Positions 53,547 to 62,884 of a DNA stretch of 64,000 nucleotides are shown in pieces. The notes beneath the pieces were generated by a model. That model saw only the letters and a program-made list of their open reading frames with translations. It ran no database searches and was not told the DNA's origin. Made by a program: the position numbers and the translations under genes. The DNA is taken from contig JAFEDS010000016.1 in assembly GCA_018241505.1 (NCBI GenBank), forward strand, positions 620,001 through 684,000, read 5' to 3'. Source of the DNA: Pseudomonadota bacterium (GTDB lineage: Bacteria; Pseudomonadota; Gammaproteobacteria; Steroidobacterales; Steroidobacteraceae). Each line of letters starts with the position of its first letter. Within the stretch, counting starts at the first letter, position 1.

Positions 53547-54035
53547 TCATCCAGCCCGGTTGAGGACCCATTCGAAAGTTTTCTTCCAGAGTGTCGGAGG
53601 CGTTTCCCGCGTCAGAAGCACTACAAGATCCGCCAGCGTGACGCTGCGCAGCTTCTGGCGCCAGACTTCGTCGGCCTCCCACATGATGCGAGCGATGGCA
53701 CAGGGGCTGCTGTCACAATGGCTCTTCGGACGGCAGGGGTTGTTGGCGCGGATGTTGGCGCAGACGAAGGTCCGCGATTTACCTTCTACGGCCTCCACGA
53801 TATCCAGAAAGGTCATTTGTGCCGACGGCTTTGCGAGGCGGTATCCGCCGGACGGCCCCAGGGTTGAATGAACGAGCCCCGCCTGAGACAAGCTCTGCAG
53901 CCCCTTGGAGAGATACTCCTTCGGAAGCCCGTGCAATTCCGCGAGTGCCTTGGTCGACAGATACCGCCCCTCAGGCAGGCCGGCGAGAATGGCGCAGCAA
54001 TGCAGCGCCCACTCGACTTGGCTCTTCAAGATCAT
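53547..54035 (-). CDS. Rrf2-family transcriptional regulator
   Basis: Winged-helix regulator of about 162 aa from the ATG at 54035 (MILKSQVEWALHCCAILAGL, a typical Rrf2 N-terminus; another ATG lies at 54065). The recognition region is LSTKALAELHGLPKEYLSKGLQSLSQAGLVHSTLGPSGGYRLAK. The C-terminal part has a Cys cluster CRPKSHCDSSPC plus a further upstream Cys, suitable for an Fe-S cluster as in IscR, NsrR and RsrR. Such proteins sense redox, NO or Fe-S status. Its own promoter and that of the convergent NmrA-like gene carry the same dyad. Confidence 0.9.
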   Translation of the reverse strand: MILKSQVEWALHCCAILAGLPEGRYLSTKALAELHGLPKEYLSKGLQSLSQAGLVHSTLGPSGGYRLAKPSAQMTFLDIVEAVEGKSRTFVCANIRANNPCRPKSHCDSSPCAIARIMWEADEVWRQKLRSVTLADLVVLLTRETPPTLWKKTFEWVLNRAG

Positions 54036-54072
54036 GTGGATCCATTCCCCGAGCGCAGAAATCACCTATTAC

Positions 54073-54107
54073 GGATACATGATATCTACATTTAATTACG
54101 CAGCCAA
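54073..54107 (-). promoter_or_regulatory. Promoter with operator for Rrf2 gene
   Basis: On the minus strand, TTGGCT (54102-54107) and TATCAT (54079-54084) are separated by 17 bases. The -10 hexamer lies within the dyad GGATACATGATATCT (54073-54087), matching 10 of 12 arm positions of the GGATRT-N3-AYATCC motif at the NmrA-like gene. This suggests autoregulation. Confidence 0.55.
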
Positions 54108-54109
54108 CG

Positions 54110-55420
54110 CTAGCCAACTGGCCGCCATGTCCTGTCCCGGTGCGACGCAGATCGGACACACTCGGCCAGCCAGTACACCAAACCGCCGGACAGGAACGCT
54201 TCGATCGTCGGCACGCCGGTGAAGGAGGTATTAGTGTAGTACATGGTTATTCCAACGGTCGCACCCGCGGCGCAGGCGGCGATACCATTGACATTGTTCT
54301 TCGCGCTCTCGCTTGTGTCGGAATAATTCTGATGACGCAACACGAAGAAATCAGTCAGGTAGACGGCGGCTATGGGGGGCACGACCAGTCCGAGCAGCAC
54401 CAAAAAGTCAATCAGCCGATCGGCGACTCTCGCGAGTGCGCAGGCCGTGCCGATGACACCGGCCCAAATCACCAGGCGGCCGTAGCTGACTCGCTGCACT
54501 ACGGCGGACGAGACGAGTCCTGTGGAGTAAAGGTTGATCGCGTTAACGGTCCAGGTGGAGGCCACCAGAGTGATGAACGCGACCCCGACGAGTCCCAGCA
54601 CGGCCATGTATTTCACGGGGTCAATTTCCCCGAATGCGAGCGCCGGGATCATGGCAAGGATCAGCGCGCCCGCGGCGCCGACGCCATTTCCCACAAGACT
54701 GATGACTGCGCACTCGAACGTGGAGCGTGAATATCGGGTGATATCGGGCATTAGAACTACACTCACGATCCACCCTCCGATCACGGCGGACACCCCGGTC
54801 GAGGAATCAAGATGGTTGCCCTGTATCGCCAGCAAAACACTCCACGGGCGGTGGGCCAGCGCACGATACGCGACGTAGACCGTGAGGGAGATGAGCAGCG
54901 GCGCCGCGGCAAGCGACAGCCGATTGATGGCACGGAATCCAAAAACCGTTGTTGCGACTACGAGCGCACTACTCGCAATGGTGTACACCCACTCGGGAGC
55001 GTTGGCCGGAAGATACTCGGCCGCGGTCAAATAGAAAGTTCGCCCGAACAGCTCCGCGGTGACGGCATACCAACCCAACAGCACGATGGCGAGGACGCAA
55101 TTGACCAGCTTCGCGCCGCCCTTACCGAACACGTGAGCGACTATCATGTAGGTAGAAAGGCGTGTACGAGCGCCCACCATCGCCGCCGGCACGGACATGA
55201 CTGTCAAGACGATGCTTCCCAGAATCGCAGCTCGGATCCCGACTGCCAACCCCAGATTCATAGCCAGCTCGGACCCGGTGTAGAGTCCGGTGAGAGTAAA
55301 TGCCACGCCGATCATCACAGCGCAGACACGATAGGCGGGCACCGACCGATCCAGAGGCACCGGTGCAGTGGAATCCACATCCGCCGCGGCATCGAGCCGC
55401 CGCAACGCCTTGCGCCACAC
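54110..55420 (-). CDS. NCS1-family permease (cytosine/purine/hydantoin-type)
   Basis: Inner-membrane transporter of 436 aa with about twelve hydrophobic helices. It is of the NCS1 (CodB/Mhp1-like) family: the start of the membrane part includes VAFTLTGLYTGSELAMNLGLAVG, and the middle part GGWIVSVVLMPDITRYSRS is typical of CodB-type permeases. NCS1 members import cytosine, allantoin, uracil or hydantoins. The neighbouring TonB receptor, DUF917 and hydantoinase genes favour a hydantoin-like substrate. The GTG start follows a G-rich ribosome-binding site. Confidence 0.85.
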   Translation of the reverse strand: MWRKALRRLDAAADVDSTAPVPLDRSVPAYRVCAVMIGVAFTLTGLYTGSELAMNLGLAVGIRAAILGSIVLTVMSVPAAMVGARTRLSTYMIVAHVFGKGGAKLVNCVLAIVLLGWYAVTAELFGRTFYLTAAEYLPANAPEWVYTIASSALVVATTVFGFRAINRLSLAAAPLLISLTVYVAYRALAHRPWSVLLAIQGNHLDSSTGVSAVIGGWIVSVVLMPDITRYSRSTFECAVISLVGNGVGAAGALILAMIPALAFGEIDPVKYMAVLGLVGVAFITLVASTWTVNAINLYSTGLVSSAVVQRVSYGRLVIWAGVIGTACALARVADRLIDFLVLLGLVVPPIAAVYLTDFFVLRHQNYSDTSESAKNNVNGIAACAAGATVGITMYYTNTSFTGVPTIEAFLSGGLVYWLAECVRSASHRDRTWRPVG

Positions 55421-55446
55421 GCTCAGATCCGCCCCCCTCGCAACAG

Positions 55447-57726
55447 TTAGAACGAATACGAGCCGCCGATGCCGAATGTCCGCGGGCGAACCGTCACACC
55501 GTATTCCACTGAAGCGATATTGGGGCGCTGGATGACCTTGCGCTGGCCCAGGAGGTTCGTAACGAACAGTGAGATCTCACATTGCGGCCATCGCAGGCCG
55601 CCGCTGGCTCCCATGACGAAGTAGCTCGGCCGCTCAAAGTCCGGGTCCCCATGTTGAATGATACCCTGGCTGGATCCGATCCATTGTGCATTGGTGCGCA
55701 ACAGGCCCTTGGCTCCAATGGCAGTCAGCGTATGGGTATATTCAAGCGCCGTCGCGACCGAATAGTCGGGTACTCCTGGTACACGGTCGCCGCGCTGCAC
55801 GCCCAGCACAGTGACAGGGCTCGTGATCTTCGCGGAGGTGTAGTTGCCACCCAACGAAATGCTCAGATGATCCAGCAGACGCTGCGTCAGCTCCAGCTCG
55901 ACACCGCGGCTCTCGGCGCTGCCGATGTTGTCCTTGATGTCGAATGAGCATGTAGGGAGGATGATGTCGGTCTGGATGTTGGTCCAGCGGATATCGAACA
56001 AGGCTGCTGAGATCGACAGCGAGTCCTGCAGGGCACGTCCCTTGGCACCCAGCTCGTAGCTCCACAATTTGTCCGATTTGTATGAACCGGGTGCCTGAGT
56101 CAGGCCCAGGTTCGCCAGGTCCGCGCTGCAGAGCGGAATAGGAACCGGGCGGTTGACGCCGCCGTCACGAAAACCTTCGGCTGCCGATGCGTAGACCATG
56201 CCGGTGGGCGTGAGCTCATAGGAGAGAGCCACCTTGGGTGTGGTTGCGTGGCCTTTGGCCGATCCAGAGAACGATGGGGTCCCGCCCCCAAAATAGCCAG
56301 CCGTGTCGAAAGACAGATCTTCGTTTGCCTGCTCGTAACGCACGCCGGCAGTGACCTTGAGATTCGGCGTAACGCGGTAGGTCGCCTGACCGAACCCTGC
56401 GTACTGGGTATTCACGAACTCGCTGAATGCGTAGTAGATCAGATCGTCCGGAAACGAGGCGCCCAGAAGGTTCAGCGGTGTGTCGCCATACACAGACTGG
56501 AACGTGGCGCTCAGGCCCGGGATGTGCTCATCGTCCAGAAGCTGCGTGCGGGTGCGCGAGTAGAAGAGCCCGGTGATCCAGCTCCACCGGTCATCCGGCC
56601 CCGAAGGGTTGGACGCCAGGCGGATCTCCTGGTGAAGCTGGTTGACGTTCGTGTAGAACTTCGAGGGGGCGGCGAGGGCCGCGACTGTATCGCCGCCGTA
56701 GCCAAACTGCTGTTGGAGCAAGGAGCCCAGAAAGACACTGTCATAGAAGGTGCCATCGATCAGTCGATGGTCGTTGCGCCAGAAGTAACCGGACACGGAT
56801 GTCAGGTCCGACCAGCCGAAGTCGTATTGCACGGTGACACCGGTGATCGCGTACTCGTCGCGATTGGTTTCGGCCAACAGTGTGGGGGATTGAAATTGCG
56901 GCAGACTCAGTCCGAACAGGTCCTGGCCGCCGGTGGTGACCCTCTGCACAAACGCGGCAGGTGTAATTGTCAGAGCATCGGTCGGATGCAGCTCGAGTGT
57001 CGCTCGGACGACAGAGGTATCCTGATGATTGATGTTGTGGGCCACAATACTGCCATTGGGATCCACCCGGTCGATCCAGCCACTCTCGCGATCATAGAGC
57101 GCGCCCAGCCGGAGGGCTGCATGCCCTTTCGATAGCATCAGGTTGGCGACACTGTCAGCCTCGTAGTCCAGGCCGCCGCCCTGAGTACCGCCGACGGTCG
57201 AATGCACGGAGCCGGAGAAGTTGTTCAAGTCCGGCCGGACACTGACAAAGTGAATTGTGCCACCCATGGAGCCGGCGCCGTAGAGTGTACCCTGTGGACC
57301 TCGCAGAACTTCCACACGGTCTATGTCGAAGAACCGGGGCTCCGTGGCGCCGGCCGCGTAGATATTCGGGATGTTGATCGGCACGTCATCCAGATAGATG
57401 CCTGTGGTCGCCGACCCCGCCTGCGAGCTGATCCCGCGGATCTCGATGTTGGACTGCCCGGTGCCGCCGAAGTTCGTGAACGACACGTTCGGAACCGCGC
57501 GCGACAGATCTGAATAGTCGGTGATGTGCTCTTCTGATAGCTGCGCGGCCGAAACTGCGGAAATACTGATTGGGATCTTACTGGCCACCTCGCTGGTCTT
57601 CTGCGCTGTGACCACGATCTCGGTGAGCTCATCGCCACCTGTGTCGACATCAGCGGCGAAGGCGCTGCCGCACAGGCCCGCCAGACAGGAGCCGATGGCC
57701 AGATGCTTGAGGCAGAATTGCAGCAT
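55447..57726 (-). CDS. TonB-dependent receptor (no STN domain)
   Basis: Outer-membrane transporter of 759 aa with signal peptide (ending CGSAFAADV). TonB box and plug start at TEIVVTAQKTSEVASKIP. The plug motif is VEVLRGPQGTLYGAGSMGG, and the barrel ends GIGGSYSF. It begins 10 bases after the DUF917 stop and precedes the NCS1 permease by 26 bases, so outer- and inner-membrane transporters and the enzymes are probably one operon. The ligand is expected to be a hydantoin-like or related organic compound. Confidence 0.95.
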   Translation of the reverse strand: MLQFCLKHLAIGSCLAGLCGSAFAADVDTGGDELTEIVVTAQKTSEVASKIPISISAVSAAQLSEEHITDYSDLSRAVPNVSFTNFGGTGQSNIEIRGISSQAGSATTGIYLDDVPINIPNIYAAGATEPRFFDIDRVEVLRGPQGTLYGAGSMGGTIHFVSVRPDLNNFSGSVHSTVGGTQGGGLDYEADSVANLMLSKGHAALRLGALYDRESGWIDRVDPNGSIVAHNINHQDTSVVRATLELHPTDALTITPAAFVQRVTTGGQDLFGLSLPQFQSPTLLAETNRDEYAITGVTVQYDFGWSDLTSVSGYFWRNDHRLIDGTFYDSVFLGSLLQQQFGYGGDTVAALAAPSKFYTNVNQLHQEIRLASNPSGPDDRWSWITGLFYSRTRTQLLDDEHIPGLSATFQSVYGDTPLNLLGASFPDDLIYYAFSEFVNTQYAGFGQATYRVTPNLKVTAGVRYEQANEDLSFDTAGYFGGGTPSFSGSAKGHATTPKVALSYELTPTGMVYASAAEGFRDGGVNRPVPIPLCSADLANLGLTQAPGSYKSDKLWSYELGAKGRALQDSLSISAALFDIRWTNIQTDIILPTCSFDIKDNIGSAESRGVELELTQRLLDHLSISLGGNYTSAKITSPVTVLGVQRGDRVPGVPDYSVATALEYTHTLTAIGAKGLLRTNAQWIGSSQGIIQHGDPDFERPSYFVMGASGGLRWPQCEISLFVTNLLGQRKVIQRPNIASVEYGVTVRPRTFGIGGSYSF

Positions 57727-57736
57727 GGGCGGATCC

Positions 57737-58816
57737 TTAAGTCGCTCGGAGCGGCTTGAATTCGACGTCGTGAAGTTGGAATGCCGCGGGGCCGACGACC
57801 TTCAGGGCTTCTGGTGTGCGCAGCAGGGGATGACACGGGAGGCCCAGGACCGCAACTCGCTGGCCATAGCGCAACACGTCTGTGGTGATAGCGTGTCCCG
57901 AGTCCACGTCGAGCAATACGACCAAGTCGGGGACAGACACGCGAACGAGGCCATCCAACTCGAGCAGCAGAAACTCGTTCTGGAACACAATGGAGCCCCG
58001 CCGCCCCGAAGAGGATTGGATGCCCTCGAGGACGATCTCGCCCACTGAGAAGCCACCGCGCAGATGGCGCTTCAGATCGACGATCTTGCCGTCCATCAAG
58101 TGCACGCCACCTTCCTGACTACAGATGAGAGGAATCGGATCGGCATGCTTGCGATTGGCTTGCAGAACGATGTTGCCGAGCGTGATTGCCTGCGTGACCG
58201 TGCCTGGCACGGCCGCGCGCTTCACGTAGCGCCCTGACATAGGTGCTTCGACCCCGACCGTGGAGCCCCCCATGGCGACCGTCGTGGCGCGCGCCAGCTT
58301 CTCGAACCACTCTTCCGTCATGGTGTGTTTGAAGAGAACGACGTTGCCGCGCTCGTCGGCGAGGGCAGCGGGAACCGAGCGATGTCCGTAGATGCTGAAG
58401 GTTGTCATCTGCATCTCAGGGAAGGCCCGGCCCATCCCGTCGCCGTCGACGACACCGATGCCCAATTGCGCGGCGGTAATCATCGGCATCATGGAGTTGC
58501 CGCCGCCGATTTCGGCCGCCACCAGGGCGTCGATCTTGCGGCCGAGCTGCTCCTCCAACGCCCTTACCGCCCAGCAACCTTCTTCCCCGTGCTCGAGCTT
58601 TTCGACCGAAATAACGGGCGCGCCGATACCTCCAATGGTTGCTACGAGAGCGTCATCACTCAACTCATCGAGGCTGATGAGGCGGATCGGACGTTCCCTG
58701 CGCAGCTCCTGGAGCGTTCGCAACTTGCCAATGTAGGGATTTCCGCCCCCTCCGGTGCCGAGAATGGCGGCTCCGATCTCGAGGGCCTCGATGTCAGCTT
58801 CTGTCAGATATCGCAT
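57737..58816 (-). CDS. DUF917-family protein (S-methyl-thiohydantoin desulfurase-like)
   Basis: Cytosolic enzyme-like protein, 359 aa, of the DUF917 family, which is typically adjacent to hydantoinase genes. Signatures are AILGTGGGGNPYIGKL, AEIGGGNSMMPMITAAQLGIGVVDGDGMGRAFPEMQM and RVSVPDLVVLLDVDSGHAITTD. A family member has been described as a thiohydantoin desulfurase in ergothioneine degradation; whether this copy acts on sulfur compounds is not visible from sequence. It is 6 bases after the hydantoinase stop. Confidence 0.88.
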   Translation of the reverse strand: MRYLTEADIEALEIGAAILGTGGGGNPYIGKLRTLQELRRERPIRLISLDELSDDALVATIGGIGAPVISVEKLEHGEEGCWAVRALEEQLGRKIDALVAAEIGGGNSMMPMITAAQLGIGVVDGDGMGRAFPEMQMTTFSIYGHRSVPAALADERGNVVLFKHTMTEEWFEKLARATTVAMGGSTVGVEAPMSGRYVKRAAVPGTVTQAITLGNIVLQANRKHADPIPLICSQEGGVHLMDGKIVDLKRHLRGGFSVGEIVLEGIQSSSGRRGSIVFQNEFLLLELDGLVRVSVPDLVVLLDVDSGHAITTDVLRYGQRVAVLGLPCHPLLRTPEALKVVGPAAFQLHDVEFKPLRAT

Positions 58817-58822
58817 GGGCCT

Positions 58823-60367
58823 TCAGACCTTCAGATCGCCGACGACTTTGACGCGCACCCGCGTCGCGTCGCCTTTGAGGTAAGCGAGGGGGACATCCTC
58901 CCGTTCGGTCACGACGAGTGATTCCGGCACGGCTCCGAAACTGAGCGCCTTGCGACGGGCTTCTTCTTCCGCGCTCGCGAGGGCGGCTGCCCGGGAGCTG
59001 CCTTCGAGCGCAACGACCCGATCGATCTCGCTGCCGATCTGCGCTATAGCCGCGCCGATCGCATTCGCGACCTCGAAGTGAGGGGGGCGGATGACGGCCG
59101 TGCCACCCAGATTTTCCGGAACCAGGATGCTGCCGCCGCCGACCGCAATGATCGGAATCGGGTCCGCAGACACGCGACTGCTGTCCACGGCGCGCTCGAG
59201 CCTCTCGTGCATGACCCGGATCGCACCCGAAACGAGCTCCACATCGATACTTGCAACGCGGCCCGGCTCTCCGACAACAGCTCGTCCTGCTGCGACCACG
59301 ATATCAGTCGCCGTCAGTACATCGCCGCCGAAGATGCGAGCCCGGCGCGCAATCTCATAGCCAACACTCTGTGGGCCTACCTCGGGCAATCCACCGCGGG
59401 CGCGCACGACGGATCCTCCTCCCAGCCCGATGCTGAACACATCTGGCATCCGAAAGTTTGTTCTGACCCCACCGATATCCACGGTGGTGGAGGCTTGACG
59501 GGGAAATCCGTTCTGCAGCAGGCCGACATCGGTCGTAGTGCCGCCGACATCCAACACGATGGCGTTCCGGTGGCCGGATAGGAAGGCTGCGCCGCGCATG
59601 GAGTTAGTCGGTCCGCTGGCAAAGCTGAGCACCGGGAAGCGCTGCGCCCGGTCAGCTTCCATCAAGGTGCCGTCGTTCTGGCTCAGAAACAGCGGACACT
59701 GCAGCCCGCACGCGGCCAGACCGTCCTGGAGGGCCCGAACGGTCCGACTGGCCAGGACCAACAACGAGGCGTTCAGAATCGTCGCGCTCTCGCGCTCCAG
59801 GAACCCGAGTTGGCCGATCGAGGATGAAATGGAGATGCCCGCCTCAGGGCACGCCTTGCGGAGCAGTTCCGCCGCCTGGCGCTCGGATGCATCGCTGATG
59901 GGCGAGAAGACTCCGCAAACGGCGATCGACGTCAAACCCTTGGCACGGATGTCGGCACCGATGCGGGAAATCTCGGCCGGATCGAGCGGCGCAATGGGCG
60001 ATCCGTCGAACTCCATCCCCCCGGAAGCCAGATAGATGTAATCGCCGATGGCACTCCGCAGATCTTTCGGCCAGTCCACCATCGGCGCAAGGCACTGAGC
60101 CGCGGGCAGGCACAGGCGCACGATCGCGGTGGGAGAAAGGTGGCGCCTCTCGATGACGGCGTTCGTGAAGTGGGTCGTGCCGATCACCACCATTCCGATA
60201 GTGTCCGCGGCAACACTCGCGCTCTGGCGCACCTGGTGCAGCGCCGCCATGAGCCCGGTCGTCACGTCGGGCGAAGTAGGCACTTTTACGGCGGCGAGAA
60301 TGTCGCGACCGACCATGACAACGGCGTCCGTATTAGTGCCGCCGACGTCGACGCCGATTCGATACAT
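58823..60367 (-). CDS. Hydantoinase/oxoprolinase family protein (HyuA-like)
   Basis: ASKHA-type ATP-dependent amidohydrolase subunit, 514 aa. The phosphate-binding loop is IGVDVGGTNTDAVVM; a second nucleotide motif is AIVLDVGGTTTDVGLL. The Hydantoinase_A region follows with GLGGGSVVRARGG and a C-terminal VGGGSILVPENLGG. Compared with acetone carboxylase or oxoprolinase A chains (about 700 aa) it is short, matching the stand-alone hydantoinase/DUF917-partner type. No HyuB partner is present. It heads the hydantoinase-DUF917-receptor-permease series. Confidence 0.9.
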   Translation of the reverse strand: MYRIGVDVGGTNTDAVVMVGRDILAAVKVPTSPDVTTGLMAALHQVRQSASVAADTIGMVVIGTTHFTNAVIERRHLSPTAIVRLCLPAAQCLAPMVDWPKDLRSAIGDYIYLASGGMEFDGSPIAPLDPAEISRIGADIRAKGLTSIAVCGVFSPISDASERQAAELLRKACPEAGISISSSIGQLGFLERESATILNASLLVLASRTVRALQDGLAACGLQCPLFLSQNDGTLMEADRAQRFPVLSFASGPTNSMRGAAFLSGHRNAIVLDVGGTTTDVGLLQNGFPRQASTTVDIGGVRTNFRMPDVFSIGLGGGSVVRARGGLPEVGPQSVGYEIARRARIFGGDVLTATDIVVAAGRAVVGEPGRVASIDVELVSGAIRVMHERLERAVDSSRVSADPIPIIAVGGGSILVPENLGGTAVIRPPHFEVANAIGAAIAQIGSEIDRVVALEGSSRAAALASAEEEARRKALSFGAVPESLVVTEREDVPLAYLKGDATRVRVKVVGDLKV

Positions 60368-60466
60368 GAGCCCCCGGATGCGTAGTGTTTTACAGGGAGG
60401 CCACCGCAGGCTCCCGATACGAGCGATCCTACGAGCTATGCATGGATAGGTTTTTAGCTAAACCGG

Positions 60467-62884
60467 TCAGGTCGTCATGCCGCGTCTCCTGGCCGCCTCG
60501 GCCAGCGCCCCACGGGAGGAAACCTGTAATTTGCGAAACAAATTGCGCAGATGAAATTTCACTGCGCTTTCACTCAGCACCAGAGCCCGCGCAATCTCTT
60601 TGTTCGTGTAGCCGTCTGTCAGATATGTCAGCACGCGATGTTCTTGGCGGGATACCCCTGCAGTGTGTTTGGAATGGAGCGACGTAGCGGGAAGATTTCG
60701 CAACAACTGAATGACGCGCTTTGCAAAGATAGCGAGGCCGTCATTGCCCGGCCCGGGATCGGCTATGAGCAAGGGAAGTAGACGCTCGAGGAATTCACCC
60801 TCTTCGACCAGCACGCCTAGCAGCCCTTCCGACTCGGCCGCGCGCAACGCCCGCCTGAGCTGCCTTCCTGCCAAGGCGTGCTCGCCTGCCCGATGGTGGA
60901 GCGTCGCCTGCAGAATTCCGAGCGAGATGCGGTGTCTCGTTTCGAGAGCGGGCTGCTGCGCGAGAGACTTCAACAACCTGGCAATCACGATCCCGGTGTT
61001 GGCGGCAGTATGCGGCCGCGCGATCTCGCACCGTAGGCGAACGAGTTGCTCGTCCACTTCGCCTTGGGCAGAAAGCTGTTGGTGGGGCTCCAGATCGAGC
61101 TCATCGAGGCGCGCAGCCGCTTCAGCATGCCGCCGCGCAATCTGATACAGCCTCACGCGCACAATCGCCAGCCCTCGATCCGGAGTGGCGCCGTGACGGC
61201 GTCCGAGCGTCAGAACACATTGCTCCACTGCCTCCAGGGCCGAGCGTAGACCTTCCCTCCAGAAAGCCGCGAATGCGATGTGCGCCGCGATTGTGAGAAT
61301 GAGGCCGGGCCAGCTATCTCCTTGCAGCAAAGCCTGCAGTGTAGGCTCGATCTCGGCTGGACAATCCTCGAAACGACCTGCCTCGTACGCAAGCCGCGCC
61401 ATAAAGAAACCTATGATCAAAGGCTCGGTGTTATAGGTGAGACCGGATGCTGTGAGCAACTCACCCGCGCGCCGCAGGTGTTCGGTCGCATCGCGGAGCC
61501 TACTCTGCCGAAGCGCGATGTCTGCCAGATGCACCAGCATGAAGTGCGCAAGATAGGGAGAGTGTCCGCGCTCGTAAGCATCCAGCGCCTCGTGCGCCAG
61601 ACGCCGCGCCTGCAGCAGTTGGCCGGAGCGCAAGAAGGCGATTGCCATCGTGTTGTAAACCAGGCCGCGAGCCAGGAAATCGTCTGCCGGAAGGAGTGCC
61701 TCGACTCGGCTCCAACTCATCACGATCTGCGCGGCCGGCGGCTCTTCTATGTCTTCACTTATGTCCAGTCGTGCCAGATGTGCGTAGGGCCGATGAGAAA
61801 GCCGCACGCGGCGCAGGTCCACGGGCAATCCGGGATAGCGCGCTTCGAGGCGCAGCAGCGCGTCGCGCGGCCGTCCTTGTTTGATCAGGCACCAGATCCG
61901 AGCAAACAGCAATGACTCGGTGCGATCCTCCCACTCCCGGCCGAAGCCATCCAGAATGGCCTGCAGCGGCTGAAAGCCATGCAGATAACCGAAGAACGCC
62001 CCACCTGCGCGCTCGAAAACGGCGAGCGCCTGAGCGGCCTGGCCCATTGCCAACAGTGCGGGAAGAGTCCTGGCCGGGCGACCGTGGCGAGCATGAATGT
62101 CAGCTACGCGATCCAACAGAGGTCTTCCGAGGAGCGCCGGTGTTTTCTGCAATTCCTGCAGCGCCGCGGCCACCCACGCCGAAGTCAGAACCAGCCCGGC
62201 CCCGGTTTGCCGCAGAAGCGGACACGAAGGTGTCTTTGCGCCAAACAGCTCGCGCACAGCGCCCGCTCCCAACGGCTCGGCCAGTGACACAAACAGGGCG
62301 GCAACGACGTTGGATGGCAGAGTGGGTAATACTTCCCGATGGAGGAACGCCGGTAGCTCCTGAATCGTCTCGTCCACCCGGTCGCTGATGAAGGCGTCGA
62401 TCAGAACCGGCCAGCCGCCCGTCGCAGCGAGAATCTGCGGATCGACCTTCGCGCCGAGGTCCTGAGCGGACACAAACAACTCATCGTCGCCGATCAGCTC
62501 GACGAGCCCGTACATGCGGGGTTTGTGGAGCACCGCGGCAGCCGCGCCGGTGGAACGGCTGGCGACGACGACTTTTCGCGGGCCCGCTCCCGGCTCGATC
62601 GATTCGAGGGAATGACTGTCAGGATCATCCAACAGTGCGGCCCGCATTCTGCCCTGCCCGGCCATCCGTCCCCGCAGAGTCTGGAGCAGACGCGTCTTGC
62701 CAGTACCGGCGATTCCGCTAATCCAGACGACAGGTCGAGAGCTGTCGAGAGCACGCCGAGCGATGCGCTCATCCCGTCGAGCCAGGAGCTGCAGGACAGC
62801 ATCGTGCGAGCGGCCGGCGACGAATGCCCGCGAGGGCGCTCGCCCAGGCGGGTTTCTATCGCGCTTGGGAGCTCGAGTTTTCAC
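60467..62884 (-). CDS. MalT-like LuxR-family regulator with P-loop ATPase domain
   Basis: Large ATP-dependent transcriptional activator (LAL/MalT type), about 805 aa from the GTG at 62884, which overlaps the preceding transporter stop by 4 bases. Walker A is GIAGTGKTRLL near residue 55. A helical TPR-like middle follows (about residues 250-700). The C-terminal LuxR helix-turn-helix is HRVLTYLTDGYTNKEIARALVLSESAVKFHLRNLFRKLQ. It probably senses the substrate or a breakdown product and activates the hydantoinase operon immediately downstream. Confidence 0.9.
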   Translation of the reverse strand: MKTRAPKRDRNPPGRAPSRAFVAGRSHDAVLQLLARRDERIARRALDSSRPVVWISGIAGTGKTRLLQTLRGRMAGQGRMRAALLDDPDSHSLESIEPGAGPRKVVVASRSTGAAAAVLHKPRMYGLVELIGDDELFVSAQDLGAKVDPQILAATGGWPVLIDAFISDRVDETIQELPAFLHREVLPTLPSNVVAALFVSLAEPLGAGAVRELFGAKTPSCPLLRQTGAGLVLTSAWVAAALQELQKTPALLGRPLLDRVADIHARHGRPARTLPALLAMGQAAQALAVFERAGGAFFGYLHGFQPLQAILDGFGREWEDRTESLLFARIWCLIKQGRPRDALLRLEARYPGLPVDLRRVRLSHRPYAHLARLDISEDIEEPPAAQIVMSWSRVEALLPADDFLARGLVYNTMAIAFLRSGQLLQARRLAHEALDAYERGHSPYLAHFMLVHLADIALRQSRLRDATEHLRRAGELLTASGLTYNTEPLIIGFFMARLAYEAGRFEDCPAEIEPTLQALLQGDSWPGLILTIAAHIAFAAFWREGLRSALEAVEQCVLTLGRRHGATPDRGLAIVRVRLYQIARRHAEAAARLDELDLEPHQQLSAQGEVDEQLVRLRCEIARPHTAANTGIVIARLLKSLAQQPALETRHRISLGILQATLHHRAGEHALAGRQLRRALRAAESEGLLGVLVEEGEFLERLLPLLIADPGPGNDGLAIFAKRVIQLLRNLPATSLHSKHTAGVSRQEHRVLTYLTDGYTNKEIARALVLSESAVKFHLRNLFRKLQVSSRGALAEAARRRGMTT

